From Stentor coeruleus (taxonomy: Eukaryota; Ciliophora; Heterotrichea; Heterotrichida; Stentoridae): a stretch of 64,000 bases of DNA. Shown in pieces: positions 8,821 to 18,634 of the stretch; positions within the stretch are counted from its first letter, which is position 1; every line of letters starts with the position of its first letter. The stretch lies in the NCBI GenBank assembly GCA_001970955.1, contig MPUH01000048.1, positions 1 through 64,000 of the forward strand, written 5' to 3'. The position numbers were made by a program, and so were the translations under genes. A model generated the notes under the pieces. That model had not been told where the DNA came from. It ran no database searches and saw only the letters and a list, made by a program, of their open reading frames with translations.

Positions 8821-11800
8821 TTAATCTAATTTATCTATACTACCAGAAACTATTAGTTTAGGTCTAATATTCATAGCCTGTAGTTCCTGGAAAAGAAGTT
8901 TGCATGCATAAGGCATTTTCACATGTTGCAATGAAAAAGACGATCTGCAATACTGACAAAAATTCTCACAAGCAATAAACCCACATTGTTGACAAACAAC
9001 TGCATTAAAAGCATCACTAGAATGCATAAGCCTTTCTTGTATAAGTGAAGCTGTACCATATCCAATTAAACAATCTCTTTCCATTTCTCCTAATCTTAAA
9101 CCTCCTTCTCTTGCCCTACCTTCAGTTGGTTGTCTTGTTAAAGCTGTTTTTGGTCCTCTTGCCCTTGCGTGCATTTTATCAGCAACCATATGTTTAAGTT
9201 TTTGATAATAAACAGGTCCTGAAAATATATAACTTGATATTAATTCACCTGATACTCCACTCATTAATAAATCTTTACCATTATAACTGAAACCATATCT
9301 TATTAGGATTTCTCCACATTCTGTAACTTTATCACCAGCAAAAGCTGTCCCATATTTAAACTTTCCTTCAAAAACCCCACTTTTACCAGCGACAAGTTCG
9401 ATAAGTTTACCAACTGTCATTCTAGAAGGAAAACCATGTGGGTTCATAATTAAATCAGGACACCAACCTTGTTCATTAAATGGCATATCTTCTTGTTGTA
9501 CAATTATCCCAACAACACCTTTTTGTCCATGCCTTGAACTAAATTTATCCCCAAGTTCAGGAGGTCGTGTTTCTAAAGTGACAACTTTAATAACCAAAGG
9601 GTCTTCAATAGATGATGTCACATATATTCTACTAAGCTGTGTAGGATTTGGCCCTTTAAACGAAGAGTAACTACTTTTATAATCATCATCAGGTATCATA
9701 TCTGGACTAGCAACTTGATCAACTTTATTAATCGGAGTTTCTTTATTCACCACAACATCACCTGTAACAACCATTGATCCTACAAATGCTATTCCATCTT
9801 TATCAATAGCATGAAATTTTCTTAAAGTTGGATTATTTCCAATAATAGGTGGAACTAAAATCCTATCCTGAGCACCATTAGCATATTTTTTTACCTGTTC
9901 ATTCATAGTTTTTAATATCAAACTTTGACCAAAACCCCTTTCCATAGAAGCTTTATTAATAACAACAGCATCTTCAATATCATAACCTGAATAACTCATA
10001 ACAGCTACAGAAGCATTATGCCCAGCTGGAAGTTCATGATAATGAACTAATTCAATTGTACGTGTTCTGACCATTGGGGTTTGAGGGTATGCTAAAAGAT
10101 ATAAGACTGTATCAACACGATTGAATTGATTATATCCTATAACTCCTAATGATTGTTTACCCATTGCGCATTGGTAGGTGTTTCTTGGGCTTTGATTATG
10201 GTGTGGGTATGGGATTAGACCAGCAACACAGCCGAGAAGGGTGAATGGATCGATTTCTAAGTGTGTTGTTGATTTTGTTATACATTCGGGGTTTGTGCAG
10301 ATTATAGCGTTATTTTCTTCATTGACATCAAGGTATTCTATTAGTCCTTGATGAACTAAGTCATCGAAGTTTATAAGTTTTCGGCTTAGTTGCTGCAAAT
10401 GCACTTCTTTAATAAGAACTTCCCCATCTTTAACAAGAATAAACGGCCTAGTCAGTCTTCCACCATCACAAGCAATATGCACTTGTTGCTCATGATGCAT
10501 TTTAACCACACTAACAAATTCACTAATTCCACCTTTTCTTCTCACAGCTCTAATACTATCAATTAAAAAATCCGAATCTCTATGCACACCTAAAGGTTGC
10601 CCATTAAGAAAAACCCTATAAACCCCAGGTGAGTTTAATTCATCACCAGAAAACAAAGACGCATCTTCAACTCCAAGATTAAAAGCAAGCCTAGCAATTT
10701 CTTTTTCAGGATGATCAATAGTTATATGTGTAGTTAAAGCTAAAGTCTTAACAAGTCCACAAGATTCACCTTCAGGAGTATCAGATGGGCAAATCATTCC
10801 ATATTGACTAGGTTGTAAAGATCTAGGCCCAGAAATTTTCCTTGTTTTTTCAAATTGACTATTAACCCTTGTCATCATCCCTAAAGCTGACATAAAAGAT
10901 AATCTTGATAACACTTCAGTAACCCCTGCTCTTTCCATTTTAAACCTTTTTAAAGACCAGTTCCCTGTTGAAATAGCATTATTAAGTCCTAATGTTATTG
11001 TATCAGTCCTAATTGCCCTCATAACATTAAATGGCTCACTTTTAGAATTCCTTGGTTTTGAGAATATTTTATCAATATATTTTTTTAAATCACTATTAAA
11101 ACGTTTGAATAAATCTTCAAATAATAAACCAACTAACTGTCCTGCAAGCTCAAGTCTTTTATTCCCATAATAATCCCTATCATCTATTTTTTTCGGGTCT
11201 ATCATCGCATCAACAACCCTTCTTACCATAAGCCCTAAATACCTGATTTTCGCCCTGAAATCATAACTCTCACAAGGAACATGACTTAAAATAACTGAAC
11301 TTAATATATCCTTAGCTTCTTGTATTTTTGTCCTTCCAGTTTTTGCCGCTTTACTATTTTTAACTTTATTACCAATATACCTTAAAGCTTGTTTTTCAGT
11401 AAGTATATCATAAGCACTACATTCTTGTAAAGACATCGACAATATTTCCAAATGTTCTTTTTGTGTTCCAACCAACTGGAAAATTTCTTGATCAGCATTT
11501 ACCCCAAGTCCTTTAAAAATCACCGCAATCGGGATATCTTCAGTAAATGTGTTATGTTTAAGGTAAATTTTCCCTGATTTCGAAGCAACAACTGTGCGGG
11601 ATTTTTTCTCATGCGTCGAACTTGTAACCTGTGCTGTGACATTTCCTTTATCAACTTCAACAATAATCCTATTTTTTGAAGCTTGTTCTTGGATTAATAA
11701 TACTTTTTCAGTACCTTTAATAATAAAATACCCTCTTGGATCATAAGGACATTCAACAAGTTTTGATAATTGTTGTGTGGATTTACCTGCTAGAACACAG

Positions 11801-12207
11801 TTACTACAGCCAAGCATTAGAGGCATCATACCAATTTCAACATTTTTTAATTCTTTTATTAGATGATCTTGAACATATTCTATATCAATTCTATATAGAA
11901 ATTACTCTATTGGCGCTGCATATGTTAAATCTCGAATTCTACATTCATGAGGAGTTAGAGTTGATATGACAAGGTTTTCTTGGATACAAGGGGTTTTAAC
12001 TCGGATATCAGTGTATTTAAGATAAAAATTGATGTCATAATCACTTTTTATAATGTTGTTTGAAGGAGATTTTACTATTTCTTTAATATCTACGTTAATG
12101 AAGTAGTTGAAAGAGTCAATGTGCTGCTTGACTAGACCTCGGAGTTCGAGAAAAGCTGGAATTAGAAGATGTCGGTCCTAATTAGCCTTTACTTTTAGAT
12201 AGTCCAT
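8821..12207 (-). CDS. POLR3B: DNA-directed RNA polymerase III subunit RPC2 (second-largest, beta-like)
   Basis: Three exons on the minus strand encode 1118 residues, close to the usual 1130 of RPC2. Exon 1 is only five codons (MDYLK). Introns are 12178-12192 and 11891-11905, 15 nt each. Landmarks include GLVKQHIDSFNYFINVDIKE (lobe), SPHECR-type TPHECRIRDLTYAAPIEIDI, NRIIVEV, PSDTPEGESCGLVK, GYDIEDAVVINKAS, the catalytic-site LGDKFSSRHGQKGVVG, and the C-terminal GGLRLGEMERDCLIGYG with a CxxC-x-CxxC zinc site (CQQCGFIACENFCQYC). RPC2 with RPC1 forms the active centre that makes tRNA, 5S and U6 RNA. RPC2 identity, rather than RPB2 or RPA2, rests on the close match of the N-terminal block and clamp to POLR3B as I know it. 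Confidence 0.96.
11891..11905 (-). other. 15-nt intron (RPC2 intron 2)
   Basis: Sense gtaatttctatatag. It carries an in-frame TAA; removal restores the conserved AAPIEIDIEYV block. Confidence 0.93.
12178..12192 (-). other. 15-nt intron (RPC2 intron 1)
   Basis: Sense gtaaaggctaattag, five codons after the ATG; its last codon, TAG, is in frame. Removal links MDYLK to DRHLLIPAFLELRGL. Confidence 0.88.
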
Positions 12208-12448
12208 TTTCAGCTTTTATATTGGATGTGAGAAGAGCTGGTGTAAATGTTTGAAATTGTAAGAGGTTTATGAGCAGTTTTAAGGATATTATGGAAATTG
12301 TGATGATTTATGAGGGTTTTATAATAAAAAGGTAAGTAAAATTAGTGGATGGTTTTTTGTTGAGGTTATGAAGAAATTTAAATCTGTAATTAAGTATGAA
12401 AGTTTTATGTTAAATGCTATTTGCATTTATGGAATTTTAATACTATAA

Positions 12449-13570
12449 ATGGGTTGCTGTAATAGTGCATCTGGAGCAGAAGGTGGAGAATTTTTAAATA
12501 GTAAATTGAAAGACTCGGTTGAAAACGGACCCTTGAAAAAATTCACATATTATCTTGCCCTAAAATCTTCTGAACTCAAAGGGAACTTTAACATTGACCT
12601 ACTGACTTTTAAAAACTCTGAGAATGATAGTGTGAACTTACTTGGATTATGCTTTATTTTTGGTAGGCTTGATATAGTAAAGTATCTAATTGAAATCTAT
12701 AGTGCAAGTTTTCTTTCAATGGAAGCCCATTTTCATAAGCACGCTACATCAGCGTTGCACATTATATGCGAGCATAACTATATTGAAATGATGGAATACT
12801 ATGTCCCAATTTACTTAAACCTAAAACCATCATTAACATCAACTCCACATCGCAATCTTCGTGAAACAATAAATTTAGGAGATGAGCCAGACGATAAAAT
12901 ATCAGATCTATCAGATCTCTCAAGTCAATCTGAAGAGTATATAACCCCAATACAAAGCGCATGTATTCATGGGCATATTTCAATAATAAAATTCGCCCTT
13001 AACTATGCATCCTCACTAAGTAAAGTACCACCAGAAATTGATATTCACTATATCGAAAAAAGTACTGGTTACAATTGTGCTTTATATGCATGTAAGTCTG
13101 CTAATTATAGTATGATAAAATTTCTTCATCTAATTTGCAAGGCAGATTTTAAAATCCTTAACAATAACAAAGAAAATGCAATTCAAGTCATGGCAGCAGA
13201 AGCAAGACATAAGAATTTAGTTGAATTTTACCAATGTTTAGTTTATCTTGTAGAAAAAGTTCAGATTGACATAAAATATAATTATGAAGAAACAATAGTC
13301 TTATTAGAATATGTCAAAGCTGTTGATTACTTTCTATCGAAACTTGAGATTCTTGGAATTAAAGGGGATAAGAAAAAAGTTGAGGAAGAAATATTGGTAA
13401 AGGCTCCATATAAAAAAGAAGAATCAAAGTTTGATACTGATAATCAATTCGTGCTTTCTGATATATTTAATGATTTGAAGAATAATGATACAAGCACAAT
13501 CAAAGGCTCAGAAGGAAATGGATCTTTTTCTGATGATGGAACTATTATAATAAAAGAAATAAACATTTAA
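12449..13570 (+). CDS. Ankyrin-repeat protein with N-terminal MGCC acylation signal (paralogue B)
   Basis: This 373-residue protein begins MGCCNSASG, predicting Gly2 myristoylation with Cys3/Cys4 palmitoylation and membrane attachment. Ankyrin-like repeats run from residue about 65 to 270 (LLGLCFIFGRLDIVKYLIEI, TSALHIICEHNYIEMMEYYV, TPIQSACIHGHISIIKFAL). It is paralogous to the protein at 6149-7147 with the same architecture. It has a longer Asp/Ser insert between repeats (DEPDDKISDLSDLSS) and an acidic C-terminal tail. It is divergent from RPC2 (241 bp between starts) and convergent with APE1 (6 bp between stops). Its partner and function are unknown. Confidence 0.88.
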   Translation: MGCCNSASGAEGGEFLNSKLKDSVENGPLKKFTYYLALKSSELKGNFNIDLLTFKNSENDSVNLLGLCFIFGRLDIVKYLIEIYSASFLSMEAHFHKHATSALHIICEHNYIEMMEYYVPIYLNLKPSLTSTPHRNLRETINLGDEPDDKISDLSDLSSQSEEYITPIQSACIHGHISIIKFALNYASSLSKVPPEIDIHYIEKSTGYNCALYACKSANYSMIKFLHLICKADFKILNNNKENAIQVMAAEARHKNLVEFYQCLVYLVEKVQIDIKYNYEETIVLLEYVKAVDYFLSKLEILGIKGDKKKVEEEILVKAPYKKEESKFDTDNQFVLSDIFNDLKNNDTSTIKGSEGNGSFSDDGTIIIKEINI

Positions 13571-13576
13571 ATCTTT

Positions 13577-14488
13577 TTAAATCCCATTAGTCATTATTAA
13601 TTCAATAGGGTAATGATCGCTGCCATAGATTTGATCATAGATTTTACTATCTTTTACTTGAGAAATCAGAGATTTGCTAACAAGAGACATATCGAATCTC
13701 CATCCTTCATTTCGACTTTTAGCTACTTTTCTCATTGTATTAAACCATGTATATTGTCTTGTATTAGGGTGTAAATATCTGAATGTGTCAATTAAATTAT
13801 CTTGAATAATATTATGAAAACTTTTACGTTCTTCAGGAGTCCCTCCACAGCAATTTTCATTGCCTTCAAGTTGGTAAACATCAATATCTGTGTTTATAAC
13901 ATTTAGGTCTCCAATCCAAATCACCCCTTTACCTGAGATTTCTAGATTTTTTATATATTGACTTAGGTCTTGGTCCCATTTTTCTAAACGGTATTTAGAA
14001 CGACCTGAGATTGTATTTGGAACATAGGTTGATAAAAGGTAAAAATTAGGGAATTCTGCTAATGTTAGACGACCTTCATTTGGGTGTGAAGGTAAACCTG
14101 ATTTCCATGATAAAGGTTGGACTTTTGATAGTATTGCAGTGCCTGAGTAACCTAATCTTTCGGTACTACAGCTCCAGTATTGGTAAGGGTATTGAGGGAA
14201 TTTTGTTTTGAAATCTATTACATGTTTTTCTTGGAGCTTAGTTTCGTTAAAGCATATAATGTCAAATTCTGCACGGTTGACAAAGTCTAAAACGCCTGGC
14301 TTTTTTATCCATGCACGTAAACCGTTAACGTTCCATGAAATTATGTGAATTTCTGGTTGAGAGAATTCGTGAAGACCTGATGTTTTTGATAAGACTTTTG
14401 GTGGAAGGTTAATTAGGCTTTGAAGAGTTTTTTGTTTCTTCTCGGGTTTTGATGTGATCTGTGGTTTTCTCTTTAGAGTATTTTTCAT
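13577..14488 (-). CDS. APE1: AP endonuclease, exonuclease III / APE1 family
   Basis: This 303-residue protein has about 45 basic N-terminal residues (KRKPQITSKPEKKQK, a likely nuclear signal) and a complete EEP-fold nuclease. Family motifs are present: IISWNVNGLRAWIKK, ICFNETKLQEKH (metal-binding Glu), YSGTAILSK, LSTYVPN, WIGDLNV (catalytic Asp/Asn) and the C-terminal GSDHYPI (catalytic Asp-His). It cleaves DNA 5' of abasic sites in base-excision repair. Length and motif order match APEX1. All expected catalytic residues that I can place are present. The stop lies 6 bp from the convergent ankyrin gene, so the transcripts must overlap or have very short 3' UTRs. Confidence 0.96.
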   Translation of the reverse strand: MKNTLKRKPQITSKPEKKQKTLQSLINLPPKVLSKTSGLHEFSQPEIHIISWNVNGLRAWIKKPGVLDFVNRAEFDIICFNETKLQEKHVIDFKTKFPQYPYQYWSCSTERLGYSGTAILSKVQPLSWKSGLPSHPNEGRLTLAEFPNFYLLSTYVPNTISGRSKYRLEKWDQDLSQYIKNLEISGKGVIWIGDLNVINTDIDVYQLEGNENCCGGTPEERKSFHNIIQDNLIDTFRYLHPNTRQYTWFNTMRKVAKSRNEGWRFDMSLVSKSLISQVKDSKIYDQIYGSDHYPIELIMTNGI

Positions 14489-14836
14489 ATGTTTTATAAG
14501 TTAAAATTATATTTATTCCTCAAACTCAAACGCATTTATTATTTAAAAATGCCACATCAAATCTAATTATTATCATATCTCAAACTGCTATAAACTTACC
14601 CCAATATTTTTAAATCAAAGCCACTTTATCTAAAACTTATTCCCTTTACAATTTTTCCTAAAATATCTCAGACTACCATTACTATTTCTTAGTACACAAT
14701 CTAGCATTAAAAAACACTTATATAATAAATCTTATATAATCAAACTTCATATATCCACACTTACATCCTTTTATTTCCATCCTATTACTCTTACATTCTA
14801 AGCTGACTTAAATATAAATTTCTTAACTATAATTTT
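14489..14836. other. Intergenic, A/C-rich on the + strand
   Basis: It lies upstream of APE1 and downstream of the ubiquitin-fold gene (both minus). Strongly G-poor on the + strand, i.e. G/T-rich on the sense strand, as in other 3' flanks here. No gene seen. Confidence 0.5.
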
Positions 14837-15094
14837 CTAAATAAGGACACAACAACTTGATGAAGCTTTCCTAAGTTCAACAGTCTCACCATCACTAAGT
14901 CCAAAAGTATTAAGTTTAGCATTCATAGGACCTAATTTTCTGCCTTTATAAAACAAATTCATTTCTTTTACTTGATAGTTATTCAAAGTTAATGTTATGG
15001 TATAGAACGTATTTTCTAAGGTTTCTGTATATGGGACTGATATAGTGAAAGGATCTGACATGAAGTATTCAGATGGTTGGATTCTGATTTCCAT
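14837..15094 (-). CDS. Small ubiquitin-fold protein with C-terminal CaaX box
   Basis: This 85-residue protein has a beta-grasp pattern: a beta-hairpin, a helix-like middle, then NLFYKGRKLGPMNAKLNTFG and LSDGETVELRK, resembling ubiquitin's LIFAGKQLED...L..YNI and the last strand. It lacks a C-terminal Gly-Gly. Instead it ends SSSCCVLI, a CaaX box (CVLI; a terminal Ile or Leu favours geranylgeranylation) preceded by a second Cys that could be palmitoylated. That is the layout of membrane-anchored ubiquitin-fold (MUB) proteins, which recruit E2 enzymes to the plasma membrane in plants, animals and fungi. The fold is inferred from pattern only. The gene follows VPS9 in the same direction, 64 bp after its stop. 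Confidence 0.72.
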   Translation of the reverse strand: MEIRIQPSEYFMSDPFTISVPYTETLENTFYTITLTLNNYQVKEMNLFYKGRKLGPMNAKLNTFGLSDGETVELRKASSSCCVLI

Positions 15095-15158
15095 ATTTAC
15101 TAATTATCGGCAAGTATATATTTCACACTTAAGTTTTTATATAAAATCTAATACTAAG

Positions 15159-16409
15159 TTACATATCACTTAAAATAAAACTTACAGCCGCATCGTAGTT
15201 AATAAGAAGTCTATTTTCATTATCCATCCCAGCATTAACTCTAGAATAATCCAACATAAAATCAATCTGAGCAGGAAAAGTGCAAAGACTTGTCTTGAAA
15301 ACTATAAAAATTATCACTGGTAACTGATCATCCATTGCCTCAAGTTCTTCTCTCCCATGCCAATAGTCTATTATTGTAGTTTTCATATGTGTAATAGACT
15401 CTAATATACAATTTATCTTGTCTATAGGGCAGTTGTGTTTATCTAAACTATTCAAACTCTCAATAGCTGAAAAATAAGGATTATTAACATCGGCTATACA
15501 AAATTTAGATTTTATGCCAAGTTGCCTCATAAGTTCATCATCAGTTTTTATAAGATTTTCTTGCTTTTTTTGATGAAGTCTTGTAGTAATTTCTGACTTT
15601 TTTTCGCAATAGATTTTCTTAATATGTGGGAAAATTTTAGTAAATACAAACTTCTCTATAGCAACCCTGGAATGAGAAAGAAGATTTTTCCCTATAATAT
15701 TATTTATCCCGTCTATAGAGTTTTTAATAAAAGTCATCATAGCCCTTGTGTTCTGAGCTGCCAAATGCACATCGCTATATTTCTTTAAAAACTCTTCAGT
15801 AAAAGATAAAAATATCTTCCCTGCTGGAGATTCAGTATTACTTAAAATCCTAGATACCTGATAAAACACAGTCTGGAAATTAAACAGAACATAATCATTA
15901 TCTTCTTTATTTTCATTAAAATACTCAATATCTACTTTTTCTAAAAGTTTCTTAAAAGTTTGAATTACTTGACAAATTCGATTAGGAAAGCCATGAATAC
16001 CTTTAATTGTTACAACTCTTGCACAGTTTTTTTCATTTACTTTAACATCGATTCTTACAATTGATGATATTTTAGCTTTTTTATCTTCAGAAATAGGAAG
16101 TACACAGGTGAATAAATTTCTTATTGTTGATGCTAAAATTTGAGTTGCGATTATTGAGTTTGGGGTTTGATTTGATATAAGGAATTTTTGCTTTTTGCAA
16201 GATGCTAGGAAAATATCGAGGAGGAAACTTGTTGAGATTGATAATGGGAGGATTACTTTATAGCATGGAAGAAAGATGCGTGATTTACTGATTTCTCTTG
16301 GAGAAGTTTTTGACGATGGCTGAAGATAGAAGAGGTTAATAGATTTGTTGGTTTTAGCTTGTTCTGATATTATACTTGACTCAATTTCACTTTCAGGTTT
16401 TCTGTCCAT
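15159..16409 (-). CDS. VPS9-domain protein, putative Rab5-family GEF
   Basis: This is a 416-residue protein. The C-terminal 100 residues match a VPS9 domain: P-x-DKINCILESITHMK, then MDDQLPVIIFIVFKTSL, FPAQIDFMLDYSR and NYDAAVSFI, as in Rabex-5, Rin and alsin. VPS9 domains exchange nucleotide on Rab5/Rab21. The acidic DD-x-LP motif is present. At the position of the conserved Tyr (GYYFTN in Rabex-5) I read NRLLIN, so the Tyr finger may be lost and activity is uncertain. Residues 1-300 are helical with no recognised domain. The gene is divergent from a MORN protein, with 78 bp between start codons. Alsin carries both MORN and VPS9 in one chain. Confidence 0.82.
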   Translation of the reverse strand: MDRKPESEIESSIISEQAKTNKSINLFYLQPSSKTSPREISKSRIFLPCYKVILPLSISTSFLLDIFLASCKKQKFLISNQTPNSIIATQILASTIRNLFTCVLPISEDKKAKISSIVRIDVKVNEKNCARVVTIKGIHGFPNRICQVIQTFKKLLEKVDIEYFNENKEDNDYVLFNFQTVFYQVSRILSNTESPAGKIFLSFTEEFLKKYSDVHLAAQNTRAMMTFIKNSIDGINNIIGKNLLSHSRVAIEKFVFTKIFPHIKKIYCEKKSEITTRLHQKKQENLIKTDDELMRQLGIKSKFCIADVNNPYFSAIESLNSLDKHNCPIDKINCILESITHMKTTIIDYWHGREELEAMDDQLPVIIFIVFKTSLCTFPAQIDFMLDYSRVNAGMDNENRLLINYDAAVSFILSDM

Positions 16410-16487
16410 TTATCTTTTATTTCTCACATTTTTGATAATATGACTGTTTAGGCTTTGAACATAATATAATCTAATAAAGAATATCAT
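16410..16487. promoter_or_regulatory. 78-bp bidirectional promoter region (VPS9 / MORN)
   Basis: Everything between two divergent ATGs. Both promoters and 5' UTRs must fit in 78 bp or reach into the coding regions. AT-rich; no specific motif claimed. Confidence 0.6.
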
Positions 16488-18015
16488 ATGGGCGAATATT
16501 ATGATGAAACTGGGCTTTATGAAGGCGAAATTCTTGATGGTGTTCCTCATGGATGGGGAATAAAATATTACAAAATCGATGTTATCTTCACTGGAAATTG
16601 GGAAAACGGGGTAAAACAAGGACGAGGAATTCTCAGCATTGGAGGTCAAGAATTTGAACTAGAATACAATAAAGGAAAAGTAGTAAAAAAAATCAGCATC
16701 CCAGTTGAATTCATATATTTAGGTCTCGCAGATTCAATTATAGAAATCTTTAATAGTCATGTTAAAGTTGTTTTTGATGGGAAGCATTACAAAGAAGTCT
16801 TAGCAAAAAAAGAAAATCTAAATCTTCATACAAGAAAAACGTGTTCAGAGATTCAACAAATTAAAATAGGCAAAGGGATAATAATTGAATCAAAAATAGT
16901 CAATGATAATATTTGCGGTGAAGGNGATAATAATTGAATCAAAAATAGTCAATGATAATATTTGCGGTGAAGGAAAAGTTATGAATGAAGGAAAATTAAT
17001 GTATGAAGGTTTCTTAGAAAATGGTCTTGCAAATGGTCAAGGGACTTTTTATTCACCTTTCGGTATGATTTATCAAGGGGAATTTAAAAATAATCAATAT
17101 CATGGAATAGGTGTTTTTGTACATAATTTTGGGACTATTTCTGGAAATTTTTATGAGGGATTACCGCATGGTGAGATAATGGTTGATTTTTCTATTTTTA
17201 CCTATAAAGGAGAAGTAGATAAGGGTAAATATCATGGGAATGGAGAATTAGATTGTGAAGACTTTTTTTATAGTGGAAAATTTATAGATGGGTATGTTAA
17301 AAACTATGAAAATATACAGTTTAAAATAGGGAAGAAATATAGATCAGTTGAAGAAGGTAAAAGAGTTTTTGATTGTATTGATAAGCTTGATTATGGATGT
17401 GGAAACAATCTTTCTTTGATAGTGTCAATTGAGAATAGAATAAAATCTAATTCGAAATCAGGTTTTGGTTTTGATGAAAAAGATATGGAAATACCAAGTT
17501 CTGATGATTTTTATAATGAAAAACAACTTGAAAAGAAAAAGGGGGGGGAAAAAGTTATGTTTAGGGTTCTTGGAAGAAATTTTAAAGAGTATGAGTTGCT
17601 TATTGCCCCACAAAAGTTCAGTTTTATTATTAGTTTAAAATTCAAGGAGGGTGTTTATGTTGGGGAATGGTATAAAAATACTATACATGGAATGGGAAAA
17701 TTTAGATTTGCTAATGGAGAAGAGTATTTTGGATTGTGGAATAACAATAAAATTGAAGGTTTTGGGACTTATTATTATAAAAATTCTTGGATATATATGG
17801 GTTATTTTAAAAACAATCTCAAACATGGTAAAGGAAAGTTGGTTCTTGCTGATGGGACTGAGATAGAAGGAATATGGGAAAATGATAAACTTAATGGACA
17901 GGGATTAATAAGAAAAAACAACTGTGTATATTTAGTTTTTTGGGATAATGGGAAAATGATCAAATCAGGAAAGATGTATGGAAAAAATAAGATATATTAT
18001 TTGAAAGCTAGCTGA
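16488..18015 (+). CDS. MORN-repeat protein (falsely interrupted by an assembly duplication)
   Basis: About eleven MORN repeats (YxGxxxxGxxHGxGxxxxxxG) are visible, for example YEGEILDGVPHGWGIKY, YQGEFKNNQYHGIGVF, YVGEWYKNTIHGMGKFRF and YMGYFKNNLKHGKGKL. As given, the frame breaks at the N at 16925. A 48-nt block is present on both sides of it (16877-16924 and 16926-16973). Removing one copy plus the N (49 nt) restores one frame of 492 codons, so the host gene is most likely intact. MORN proteins bind membranes, lipids or scaffold partners at cilia and the cortex. It is divergent from the VPS9 gene 78 bp away, a pairing that recalls alsin. It ends with TGA. Confidence 0.92.
16877..16973. repeat. 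48-nt direct duplication around a single N (assembly join)
   Basis: Copies 16877-16924 and 16926-16973 are identical and abut the N at 16925. Best explained as an unmerged contig overlap. Confidence 0.93.
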
Positions 18016-18243
18016 GAATAGCATTTAAATTTAGATTAGTATTTAAATTGGTAAAGTTTAATCATTGAATATTGAGGTTAGATAATTGAATACAACATAA
18101 ATTTTGTATCAAACATGATTTATTGTTACTGAATTATTCTTATATTGTTGCTTAGATAATCAGTATATAAATCTTTTTTTATTAAAATTCATCTAAATCT
18201 ATATATCTTCATTATGCTATTGATACAATCTTTATTATAATAA

Positions 18244-18588
18244 ATGCAAAACCCAGAACAACAACGGAATCAATCTATGTACTTGCTTATCATAATCTTC
18301 ATGATCATTCTCCTCCCATCTCTTCTTAGTTCTGGCTCTTCAAGCTCAATACAAACAACAGATAATCGTCGTAAAATGTTAATTCAAGATATGGTCGATT
18401 TCGCAATATCCCTACAATCAGAAAACGAAATCCTATACAACCACATTCTAATATTCGAAGCAAGTTTAAACAACACTTTACCAGAAGATTATGCATTTTA
18501 TAAAAGCAACATGACGAATTACTATGAAAAATTCCTAGAAAACAAAGAAAAGCTCCAAAATTTAGATCGATTCTTAAAAAACTATTAA
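18244..18588 (+). CDS. Small single-pass membrane protein, hypothetical
   Basis: This 114-residue protein has a Gln/Asn-rich leader (MQNPEQQRNQ), one strong hydrophobic segment at residues 12-30 (MYLLIIIFMIILLPSLLSSG), and a helical, charged C-terminal part ending in a short coiled coil (YEKFLENKEKLQNLDRFLKN). Two N-glycosylation sequons are visible (NNT and NMT), which would be used if the C terminus is luminal. It could be a signal-anchor or a secreted protein with an unusual leader. No family is recognised. The stop lies 46 bp from the convergent neighbour's stop. Confidence 0.72.
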   Translation: MQNPEQQRNQSMYLLIIIFMIILLPSLLSSGSSSSIQTTDNRRKMLIQDMVDFAISLQSENEILYNHILIFEASLNNTLPEDYAFYKSNMTNYYEKFLENKEKLQNLDRFLKNY

Positions 18589-18634
18589 CATTTAGTACTC
18601 CTAATTCTTTAATTAATAATATAAGATGTGGTTA

